NCBI GenBank assembly: GCA_020847095.1
Contig: JADLCR010000055.1
Location: 1 to 64,000 of the forward strand
Origin: Oligoflexia bacterium
GTDB taxonomy: Bacteria; Bdellovibrionota; Bdellovibrionia; JABDDW01
Direction of reading: 5' to 3'
Length of the DNA stretch: 64,000 nt
The number at the start of each line of letters is the position of its first letter. Positions within the stretch are counted from its first letter, which is position 1. Position numbers and translations under genes: made by a program. Positions 16,607 to 24,167 of the stretch are shown piece by piece. The notes below the pieces were generated by a model, which was not told where the DNA came from, did no database searches, and was given only the letters and a program-made list of their open reading frames with translations.

Positions 16607-17290
16607 TCAAGAACAACGGTCTTTGATCTGCGGTAAGAATGAGACTGGATTTGTCGGGTAGAGAAGCTCGCTGATTTGGCCTTTTTTCTTTACTAAATCT
16701 TCTTCAATGACGACCGCGGGTACTTCGGGTTTCAAGACTCTCACTTCAAAGTGCAAATGAGGAGCGGTAATGCAACCACGTCTCGAATTTTTTTGTCCCC
16801 GCAGAAGTCTCGTTCCGCTTGCTCCAGAAAGTGCAATTAATTGACCGGATTCTACAGTCTGTCCCTTTTTTGCTCTGTAGTCTTTGAGATGACGGTAAAT
16901 TGAATAAGCGGTAGCCGAACCGCCCACGCTATGCTTCACAATCAGACTACGACCTGCGCAACCAGCATTTCCCGCCCAGACAACCCGTCCTGGGGCCGTT
17001 GCCCTGACCGGCGTGTTGACGGGAACTCCAAAATCAACACCGTGGTGAAAATCATGGAACTTGCCCAAGAGTTTGCGGGGTCCGTAGCAGGATGTAACGG
17101 AGCCTTTTTTCACCGGGACTTCCCAAAGGCCCAAAGGAATAGCGCCTTGCTGCAGCGCCTCAGCAAACCACTGGCTTTCAACCATCTGTTTAAGATGGCT
17201 GTCAAACCGGTATCCTTCTGATGTAGGCCCAAGCAGCGTTAATATCGCAAGTAAAGCCCAACGTGATCGTGTATTCCCCATATGAGGCAC
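16607..17290 (-). CDS. Exported M23 (LytM-type) peptidase
   Basis: A zinc endopeptidase that cuts peptidoglycan cross-links. A signal peptide at the N-terminus (WALLAILTLLG) is followed by the catalytic elements HGVDFG (His and Asp ligands) near residue 88, YRHL, and PHLHFEV near residue 178. All required zinc and catalytic positions appear intact, so it should be active. GTG 17290 or ATG 17281 may be the start. No LysM or SPOR domain is attached. Probably periplasmic, acting in wall remodelling or predation-related lysis; that context is inference. Confidence 0.88.
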   Translation of the reverse strand: MPHMGNTRSRWALLAILTLLGPTSEGYRFDSHLKQMVESQWFAEALQQGAIPLGLWEVPVKKGSVTSCYGPRKLLGKFHDFHHGVDFGVPVNTPVRATAPGRVVWAGNAGCAGRSLIVKHSVGGSATAYSIYRHLKDYRAKKGQTVESGQLIALSGASGTRLLRGQKNSRRGCITAPHLHFEVRVLKPEVPAVVIEEDLVKKKGQISELLYPTNPVSFLPQIKDRCS

Positions 17291-17382
17291 TGTTCAATCA
17301 AGGTTACCTCCGAGTTGCAAGCATTCTCATTGACGTAGGGCAGTAAATCCGAGTAAAAAATTCACCACTTAAGGGGGTTTGT

Positions 17383-18828
17383 GTGATTAAGGCAACAGTT
17401 CTTGCAGTTACCGCGGTGTTTTTAACAGGATCCTTAGGTTTTGGCCAAGTGCTTCAGCCGCCAATTCCCCAGGCAACTTTTCGATTTCGGATTCAAGCCA
17501 CCTCCGGAAATCCATCAGAAGTCTTTGCGATTGCTCGGTACTTGAATAAGCAGGGCTTCGATGTGTCTGGATATGACGTCACGGTGGGTCAAGTAGAGGT
17601 TGTGACCGGAGCCTCGGGCCTTTCAAAGATTCAAGAATTGGGTTTGGTGGGATTTTTGGTGACCCAGGAATTGAGACCGGACTCCCGATATTTAAACCCT
17701 GATCGCCTGGCTGAAAAGCTTCAAGGCATTCAATTAACTTATCCTCAGATCACCCGAATTGAACGAATCGGAACCTCAAATCAGGGCCGTCCGATTTTGG
17801 CCCTACTGGTTTCTGGGAAGGCTGGGCACGGACGATTGATGAGTAAGGGGCGGCCGTCAATGATTATTGATGGGCTTCATCACGCAAGAGAAGTGATGAC
17901 TCCTGAAGTGGTCATTGGAATGGCTGAGACTTTGCTTCAAGGAGCACAATATTCTGAAGGGCTACAAGACGTTTTGAATCGTTGGGATTTTTGGTTTATC
18001 CCCATGCTCAATCCTGATGGGTCACAGATAGTCTTTACTTCAAATAGTATGTGGCGCAAGAATGCTCGATCTGATGAACGAAACTCCATTCACGGAGTTG
18101 ACGTCAATCGCAACTACACTTTTAAGTGGAGGGCGTGCAACGGATCATCCACCAGCAAATGGAGCGAAACTTATTCTGGTGCCGCAGCGGCCAGCGAACC
18201 CGAAACTCAGGCGCTTGTTCAATTGGCCGAAAAAGAGCGCCCATCAGTTTATTTGTCTTACCATTCTTTCAGTGAGCTTGTTTTGTATCCCTATGGGTGT
18301 TCGGGGAGCTTTCCGGCTGAACGCCTAATGGTTGAAAGTTTGGCAAAAGAAGTTGCAGCCAAACTTCCTCGGGACTCCGGAGGGGGCAGTTATATTCCGG
18401 GAACCCCGTGGCAACTCTTGTACGATGTTGATGGAGATTCCATGGGTCATATGTCAGGTACCCACGGTGCACTGGCCTTTACTTTTGAGGTGAACACGGA
18501 GTTCCAGCCCCCTTATGAACTTAAGGCCCCCACAATTGCAAAACATCGCGGAGCCTTTCTTCACATCTTGCATCGGGCCGACAACAATATGCTGACGATT
18601 CGAGTATTTGATGGAGCAACCCAAGCCCCATTAAGCGCTCGAATTCAATTCGATTCGATTGTTCCGCGAAATGGAGAGTTGCCATTTAGAACGGATGTCG
18701 ATGGCTATTTTCATAAAATTCTAATGCCTGGTAGATATGGAGTTCTCATTCAAACCTCCGATGGCCGACGCGCTGAAAAAGTCATCGAAATGAGAGGGGA
18801 GCGACAACTCCTAGAGATCAGTCTTTGA
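17383..18828 (+). CDS. Exported M14 zinc carboxypeptidase with C-terminal beta domain
   Basis: A secreted metallocarboxypeptidase of 481 residues, of the carboxypeptidase A/T type. After a signal peptide (ending near GFGQ) comes a prodomain-like segment, then the zinc motif HHAREVMTPE near residue 166. Next are NPDG, GVDVNRNY, the third zinc ligand in YHSFSE, and the catalytic Glu in FTFEVN near residue 368. The last 90 residues form a regulatory-like beta-sandwich. The start is GTG 17383 with AAGGGGG five bases upstream. Likely degrades external or prey proteins. Divergent from the M23 gene. Confidence 0.9.
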   Translation: MIKATVLAVTAVFLTGSLGFGQVLQPPIPQATFRFRIQATSGNPSEVFAIARYLNKQGFDVSGYDVTVGQVEVVTGASGLSKIQELGLVGFLVTQELRPDSRYLNPDRLAEKLQGIQLTYPQITRIERIGTSNQGRPILALLVSGKAGHGRLMSKGRPSMIIDGLHHAREVMTPEVVIGMAETLLQGAQYSEGLQDVLNRWDFWFIPMLNPDGSQIVFTSNSMWRKNARSDERNSIHGVDVNRNYTFKWRACNGSSTSKWSETYSGAAAASEPETQALVQLAEKERPSVYLSYHSFSELVLYPYGCSGSFPAERLMVESLAKEVAAKLPRDSGGGSYIPGTPWQLLYDVDGDSMGHMSGTHGALAFTFEVNTEFQPPYELKAPTIAKHRGAFLHILHRADNNMLTIRVFDGATQAPLSARIQFDSIVPRNGELPFRTDVDGYFHKILMPGRYGVLIQTSDGRRAEKVIEMRGERQLLEISL

Positions 18829-18847
18829 TAATGCCCCACGTCACAAT

Positions 18848-18880
18848 GAGATGTAGGGGTTTATTGACCCCCTGCATCTC
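18848..18880. repeat. Perfect-to-near-perfect hairpin between M14 and CNNM genes
   Basis: GAGATGTAGGGG (18848-18859) faces CCCCCTGCATCTC (18868-18880), giving a stem of about 12 pairs with one G-U and an eight-base loop. There is no T-run on either side, so it is not a standard intrinsic terminator. It may still end or stabilise the carboxypeptidase transcript. Confidence 0.4.
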
Positions 18881-18902
18881 GAGCGCATAAGATACGAACT
18901 CC

Positions 18903-20225
18903 ATGGCAACTAGAATGTTAGATACAGATATCCGCCTTTTTCTTGGTCTTTGCTGCGTTTTCTTCAACGCCTTTTTCGTTTTGGCGGAATTTGCCTTAGT
19001 GCGAGTTCGCGCTTCGAGAATGCAAGAGCTTTCTGATCGGGGAGTTCATCGAGCAAGCTTAGTTCTAAGAATGCTTTCAAGCATTGATGAGTATCTGGCC
19101 CTCTGCCAAATCGGAATTACCTTAATGAGCCTTGGTTTGGGCTGGCTCGTAGAACCGGTCATCATGTCATTCATTCATAAGCTCATGCCGGAACTCGACG
19201 CCTCGGGCACGTACTCAATTTCGCAAAAATTGGGTGTGGGACTTGCGTTTATCGGCCTCTCTTATATTCATATAGTGGTGGGCGAACTCGTGCCCCGAGC
19301 TGTGGGTCTACGCGCATCGGAATTTGTCATCCTGCGCGCGGCCGGTACGCTCTATTTTTTAAGGCGACTGTTTACTCCATTTTTGTGGCTGCTCAATAAC
19401 GGCGCTCGACTCTTGCTGCGTCTGTTTGGAATTAAACTTGGACCTCGATTAGAAGACACCATTTCTGAAGACGAACTGAGACTCATGCTTGTCGAAAGTA
19501 TCGGTAAGGGTGGGCTTACAGACGCCAAAGTCGATTTGATCGACAATGTTTTTGATTTTTCCAAAAAAACGGCAAAGCATGTTTTGATTTCGAGAGACAG
19601 CATCGTGAGTCTCGACATCAATGCTCCCGTTGAAGAAAGCCTCGCTAAAGCAAAGGCCAACAATCACACGCGATACCCGCTTTGTGAAGGCTCTATTGAT
19701 CAGGTCATTGGTCTCATTAATTTCAAAGACGTTCTTTGGGAAAGTGAGAAAAGCCGAGAAAACATGGATCTGATGAAAATCCGTCGGGATATTCTTTTTG
19801 TACCTGAAAACAAACCGCTCACGAAACTTCTTAAAGACTTTCAGCGAAATAAAATTCACATGGCCATTGTTATTGACGAGTTTGGCACGACCACTGGATT
19901 GGTAACACTTGAAGACGTTTTGGAGGAGCTCGTCGGTGACATTCAAGACGAGTATGATCAAGAGGCCGCTTCTATTCAGCTGCTGAGAGACGGCTCTTAT
20001 CTGATTGAAGGATCCACCATCATTGACGACGTTGAAGATAAATTGAATATAAAGATTGAGAAAGCTGACAACACAACGATCGGCGGAGCGGTGTTATCTA
20101 AACTCGGTCGATTGCCCAAAATCGGGGACTCAGCGGATTTCGAGAGTTTCAAGTTTATGGTTAAGGCCTTAAAGGGACGTAGAATCTCTGCACTTCAGGC
20201 CATCAAGAAAGCTCGCGAGAAGTAA
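18903..20225 (+). CDS. CNNM/CBS-domain membrane protein (HlyC/CorC family)
   Basis: A 440-residue membrane protein: an N-terminal DUF21/CNNM domain with about three or four helices (residues 1-190), two CBS domains (about 210-335) and a C-terminal CorC/HlyC domain. The family is associated with Mg2+/Co2+ transport and homeostasis; the old haemolysin label is a misnomer. DEFGTTTGLVTLED in the second CBS region is characteristic. The stop is one base from the next gene, a ThiB-like protein, suggesting one transcript, although the functions are not obviously related. Confidence 0.9.
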   Translation: MATRMLDTDIRLFLGLCCVFFNAFFVLAEFALVRVRASRMQELSDRGVHRASLVLRMLSSIDEYLALCQIGITLMSLGLGWLVEPVIMSFIHKLMPELDASGTYSISQKLGVGLAFIGLSYIHIVVGELVPRAVGLRASEFVILRAAGTLYFLRRLFTPFLWLLNNGARLLLRLFGIKLGPRLEDTISEDELRLMLVESIGKGGLTDAKVDLIDNVFDFSKKTAKHVLISRDSIVSLDINAPVEESLAKAKANNHTRYPLCEGSIDQVIGLINFKDVLWESEKSRENMDLMKIRRDILFVPENKPLTKLLKDFQRNKIHMAIVIDEFGTTTGLVTLEDVLEELVGDIQDEYDQEAASIQLLRDGSYLIEGSTIIDDVEDKLNIKIEKADNTTIGGAVLSKLGRLPKIGDSADFESFKFMVKALKGRRISALQAIKKAREK

Positions 20226-20226
20226 A

Positions 20227-21120
20227 ATGAATCTGGCAGGGCTTGTCACGCTTGTCGTCTACTCGTATTCCTCGTTTGTGACGAGCTGGGGACCGGGTCC
20301 TGAAATTGCCAAAAAATTCGAAGCCACTTGCAATTGCAAGGTCAAATTGGTGGACGCCGGTGACGGGGGTTCAATGCTTGGCCGTGTTAAGTTAGAAGGC
20401 TCTCGCAGTCCGGCCGACATGGTTATAGGAGTCGAAGAAGCTTTCGTTTCTCGTTTGGAAAAAGACTTAGGTTGGGACCAACGCCCGGCACTTTTGGATT
20501 CGGGGCCGCTGGCGTTTGTTTACAAACGATCGCGAGTCAGTCAACCCCCTAAGAGTCTCGACGATTTGTTAGATCGACGTTGGAAAAATCAAATCGTGAT
20601 TCAAGATCCGAGATTTTCATCGGTGGGTCTGGGGTTTTTACTTTGGGTTTTAGAACTCAAAGGACAGGGAGCTTGGGATTACTTGAAAAAGCTAAAGCCT
20701 CAACTCAAAATGATCACGCCCAATTGGGATTTGGCTTATGGCATGTTCAAAAAAGACCAAACACTCTTGGTTTTGAGCTATTGGACGAGTCCCGCCTATC
20801 ACATACAAGAAGAAAAAAATTTTGATATTGCAGCAGCTGAATTTTCGCAGGGGCATTATGTTCAAAAGGAATATTTGGCCATCAATCCACGGTCGCAAAA
20901 ACTTCAGCTGGCGCAGCGCTTCGCGCAGTTTCTCGTATCCCAAGAGGCTCAGCAAGAAGTTAATCGTCGAAATTTTATGTATCCGGCCAATGATCTCACT
21001 CCGCTAACAGAAGCTTTTTTAAAAATCGGCAAACCATCGAAACTCATCGAATTAAAAACTAAGGTTTCGAAAGAGCAACTCGATGAAATTCTCAAAAAAT
21101 GGAGAGCCATCTTTTCTTGA
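20227..21120 (+). CDS. ThiB-like ABC substrate-binding protein without evident signal peptide
   Basis: Resembles the thiamine-binding protein ThiB: VVYSYSSF, SWGPGPEI, CNCKVKLVDAGDGG and the later AEFSQGHYVQKEY segment. Such proteins deliver thiamine (or in relatives iron) to a membrane permease. It lies at the head of a permease and ATPase pair. Only about seven residues precede the first beta-strand of the mature fold, with no basic n-region, and the reading frame is closed at 20170 without another start codon. Export by Sec is therefore doubtful. Length 297 residues. Confidence 0.8.
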   Translation: MNLAGLVTLVVYSYSSFVTSWGPGPEIAKKFEATCNCKVKLVDAGDGGSMLGRVKLEGSRSPADMVIGVEEAFVSRLEKDLGWDQRPALLDSGPLAFVYKRSRVSQPPKSLDDLLDRRWKNQIVIQDPRFSSVGLGFLLWVLELKGQGAWDYLKKLKPQLKMITPNWDLAYGMFKKDQTLLVLSYWTSPAYHIQEEKNFDIAAAEFSQGHYVQKEYLAINPRSQKLQLAQRFAQFLVSQEAQQEVNRRNFMYPANDLTPLTEAFLKIGKPSKLIELKTKVSKEQLDEILKKWRAIFS

Positions 21121-22538
21121 TGTGGTTTTTAGTTTTTCTAATTTTAGTTGTTCCTTATGGATTTTATTTTACCCATGGTGGAATTTCGCACTGGGGAAGC
21201 GTCATTCAAGAGCCGGCAACATGGAATGCCTTGGGTTTTACAATATGCCAGGCGGCATTAAGTAGTCTTTTAGCATGTGTCATTGGGCTTGCACTCGCGC
21301 CCGGCTATGCGCACTTTGGTTCTAAGCGGCGCTTACTGGCTGCCATTTGGTTTTTGCCTAGCTTGCTGTCACCGATACTCATTTGCCTTGGGCTTTTACT
21401 GAGCTTTCGTACATTTCCATTTGGCTGGACTGGAATCTTATTAGGGCACATCTTAATGAATGCCACTTGGTGCGGCGTTGTTTTGGGGGAAGCATGGCAT
21501 CGTCAGGAGTCGCGCTTTGCAATGGTTGAAAATCAAATTGGATTAAAGGGAATCGGGTTGCTTTGGCGTGTGCGATTACCGTTGATGGGCAAAGACTTGA
21601 TTGGCTGTGCGGTGACCGTATTTGCCCTTTGTCTGACCTCGTTTGCGGTACCGCTGACGTTAGGCGGAGGCCCACAGTTCTCGACTCTTGAAGTTTTGAT
21701 TTATGAGTGGATTCGGGTCTACGGTGATTGGGAGGCTGCTGCCGCGCTGGGTGCTCTCAACTCTATGTTTCAAGTTTTGGTTTTCATAATGGTCCTGAAG
21801 CCCTTTCTTCAAAAGGATGACTATCGAAAAGAGCTCCATCAGGATTTTCAATGGGATATCTGGAGCGCGATTGCCCTCGTCGGGACTTTGCTAATGCTTT
21901 ACCCTTTGGCGGAAATTGGAGCGACCGGCGTTGGAGGTCTTAAGCTTCTCACGCGTGCCGAATGGTTCGAATTTTTGAAATCGGGAGGCATTAGCTTGGC
22001 TCTGGCCATTTCAGTTGGAGTTCTGATTGGAGGGTTAGTGCTTTTGGCTCATTTGATTTCAGCTCCTTGGTGGCTCAGGTATTGGCCGCTTCAAAGCGGT
22101 GTTTCAATGGGCGTGTCCTTGTTCTTACTCTTGCAAGAATGGCCTGGGCTTCAATGGTTCGCTTTGGGACTAGGTCAAATGGCTTTGTTTTTTCCACTTT
22201 TGTGGAGGCAACTAGAACCCCAGGTCCGGTATTTGAGGGGGCAATGGGCTGATGTCATTAAGGTCAACGGCCTTTCAAGACTCAAGCAAATTAAAATTTG
22301 GCTGGGAGTTTCTCGCGGCCCACTCATGACGGCCTCAACTTTGGCGACATGTTGGTCGTTGGGTGAATTTTCCTTGGCTAAAACATTTTCAGTAGAAAAT
22401 CCCACTGTAACTTTGCTTATCCATCAGCACTTGGGTAGTTATCGACTCGAGCAGGCTTCGGCTTTAGCTCTCATGATGATGGTGGTCGTATTTGTGCTTG
22501 TTGGTACAAGCTGGAGAGTGCCTCGTGGCGAAAATTAG
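21120..22538 (+). CDS. ThiP-like ABC permease (two fused membrane domains)
   Basis: A large inner-membrane permease of about 472 residues with roughly twelve helices in two homologous halves, as in ThiP and ferric-iron FbpB proteins. An EAA-like loop with G near the end of each half contacts the ATPase; the first half has ENQIGLKGIGLL. The start at ATG 21120 overlaps the substrate-binding protein stop (TGATG). An ATG 21 bases upstream is possible. Substrate assignment to thiamine follows the neighbouring ThiB-like protein and is not certain. Confidence 0.82.
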   Translation: MWFLVFLILVVPYGFYFTHGGISHWGSVIQEPATWNALGFTICQAALSSLLACVIGLALAPGYAHFGSKRRLLAAIWFLPSLLSPILICLGLLLSFRTFPFGWTGILLGHILMNATWCGVVLGEAWHRQESRFAMVENQIGLKGIGLLWRVRLPLMGKDLIGCAVTVFALCLTSFAVPLTLGGGPQFSTLEVLIYEWIRVYGDWEAAAALGALNSMFQVLVFIMVLKPFLQKDDYRKELHQDFQWDIWSAIALVGTLLMLYPLAEIGATGVGGLKLLTRAEWFEFLKSGGISLALAISVGVLIGGLVLLAHLISAPWWLRYWPLQSGVSMGVSLFLLLQEWPGLQWFALGLGQMALFFPLLWRQLEPQVRYLRGQWADVIKVNGLSRLKQIKIWLGVSRGPLMTASTLATCWSLGEFSLAKTFSVENPTVTLLIHQHLGSYRLEQASALALMMMVVVFVLVGTSWRVPRGEN

Positions 22539-23517
22539 TAATCTCAATTATGCCTATGGTGATTTTCACCTTCAAATTCCCGAATGGCGGTTTTCTGATA
22601 GAGAGATTACTTGTGTTTGGGGGCCGAGTGGTTCAGGGAAATCAACCCTTCTTCAAATAATGGCCGGGTTACTAAATACTAAAGAAGATTATTTTTTTGA
22701 ACTAGGTGGCCAAACTCTTTCAGGCCGAGCCGCTGAAGCGCGTGAAATTGGCTTTGTCTTTCAGGATTTTCGACTTTTTCCCCACATGACAAGTCTTGAG
22801 AATTTGCAGATCGCCCAAAAATCCGGAGCGCTGAACATTCAAACAGTCAGCGAGGCATTATCAATAGGAAGAATATTAAACCAAAAAGCCTCGACCTTAT
22901 CGGGTGGGGAGGCTCAACGAGTTGCTTTGGCCAGAGCGCTAATCAGAAACCCAACGCTCGTCTTGCTAGATGAACCCTTTAGTTCGCTTGATGAAGGATT
23001 GAAATCAGAAGCTCGCAATTTGGTCCTTAAGATTCAGCGTCAATTTTCAGTGCCATTTGTTATCGTGACCCACGACTTGAGAGATGTGCGGGCGATGGCC
23101 GCTGATTTATTGGTTCTTAAAGACGGGAAAGTGATTTGTTCTGGCACCGCGCAGACTTGTTTGGATTTTCCAAAGGGTCTTGAGGCCGCTCGTATTAATT
23201 CTGAAAATCAGGTGATTCCGGCGAAATGGGAGAGCGGCAAGATTCAGGTTCTTGGTGGCCAGTTTGAATTGAAATCGACTAACCAACGAAGTGGATCGGG
23301 ATGGGTGGTGATTAAAAAATGGAAATTTCAATTAACACCCATGAACCAAGGGCTACAAGGTCTTATCGTGTCTTGCTTTCAAAATGGGCCTCACTGGGAG
23401 TGCTTGGTCGACATTCACTCTCAAATGGTAACCCTATTACTGCCAAAGCCATTTAATGTAGGTGATACCATCTTTGTCGCACCGGAGTTTGATTCCTGTT
23501 GCTTGATTTTTGATTGA
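22525..23517 (+). CDS. ABC transporter ATP-binding protein (ThiQ/FbpC-like)
   Basis: The ATPase that powers the preceding permease. Walker A is GPSGSGKST near residue 35, followed by the Q-loop FQDFRLF, the signature LSGGEAQR, Walker B LVLLDEP and the switch His in VTHD. At about 330 residues it is longer than ThiQ (about 230) because of a C-terminal regulatory extension like the TOBE region of iron and polyamine importers. The start is GTG 22525 with GGAG eight bases upstream, overlapping the permease gene by 14 bases. Confidence 0.88.
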   Translation: MAKISNLNYAYGDFHLQIPEWRFSDREITCVWGPSGSGKSTLLQIMAGLLNTKEDYFFELGGQTLSGRAAEAREIGFVFQDFRLFPHMTSLENLQIAQKSGALNIQTVSEALSIGRILNQKASTLSGGEAQRVALARALIRNPTLVLLDEPFSSLDEGLKSEARNLVLKIQRQFSVPFVIVTHDLRDVRAMAADLLVLKDGKVICSGTAQTCLDFPKGLEAARINSENQVIPAKWESGKIQVLGGQFELKSTNQRSGSGWVVIKKWKFQLTPMNQGLQGLIVSCFQNGPHWECLVDIHSQMVTLLLPKPFNVGDTIFVAPEFDSCCLIFD

Positions 23518-23537
23518 GCCGTTAAATTGACACGTCT

Positions 23538-24137
23538 ATGAAGATGATTCTTTGCACATTTTTTCTGATCGTATCAATGAAGGCCCATGCCGAACCTACA
23601 GGGCTTTTCTTAAGCGAAAGCTTAATTGGCTTTTCTGGGGCGCTGAGTTCGACAGCGTCCAACGTATCGCAGCAAACAGTATTTTCGTCGGAAACCGGGT
23701 TGGGGTATGTGCTTTGGGGTGCGGTCTATCTTGGAGGAGCCTTTTCTTACCAAGCCCACAGCGAATCAGTCACAGACTCTACGGGACGAGCCACCCAGCA
23801 TATGCGCACAAACCAATACTACGGGCCCTCTTTAGGTTGGATCAATGACGCATTTGTTATCGCGGGAACGTATTATGCGTTTGCCGAAGAGAAAGACAAC
23901 GTAACTCCTATTTCAGGAGCGGGTTACGCGGATAGTCGCACGGGTAGCGGCTTTGGGGTTTTAGCCTCTTACCGCTTTAGCTTGGGCTGGTTTCAATTGG
24001 GTCCGACTGTTATTTACCGATCCATAGGATTCACCAATTGTCGTAATCCCATCACCGGGGCAACTTCTAGCTGTTCGCCACAAATCGACCGGTCGGAGCT
24101 CCTTCCTTACTTGACACTATTTCTGAACCTTCAGTAA
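23538..24137 (+). CDS. Predicted outer-membrane beta-barrel protein
   Basis: Not assigned to a named family. 199 residues with a signal peptide (KMILCTFFLIVSMKAHA) and a mature part of alternating hydrophobic/polar strands rich in Gly, Tyr and Trp, ending in the aromatic/hydrophobic TLFLNLQ. This is typical of small outer-membrane barrels. There are two Cys near the last strands (NCRN and SCSP). Twenty bases after the ABC ATPase gene, so possibly the last gene of that operon. Specific function unknown. Confidence 0.65.
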   Translation: MKMILCTFFLIVSMKAHAEPTGLFLSESLIGFSGALSSTASNVSQQTVFSSETGLGYVLWGAVYLGGAFSYQAHSESVTDSTGRATQHMRTNQYYGPSLGWINDAFVIAGTYYAFAEEKDNVTPISGAGYADSRTGSGFGVLASYRFSLGWFQLGPTVIYRSIGFTNCRNPITGATSSCSPQIDRSELLPYLTLFLNLQ

Positions 24138-24140
24138 CGT

Positions 24141-24166
24141 TTACCCCTACAACGCGTAGGGGGTAA
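24141..24166 (+). promoter_or_regulatory. Hairpin that pairs the ribosome-binding site
   Basis: TTACCCCTAC (24141-24150) pairs with GTAGGGGGTAA (24156-24166) with one bulged G and a five-base loop. The right arm contains the AGGGGG ribosome site for the gene starting at 24168, so the site is hidden when the hairpin forms. It may act as a translation switch or follow from a terminator-like stem for the upstream gene. Confidence 0.45.
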
Positions 24167-24167
24167 T

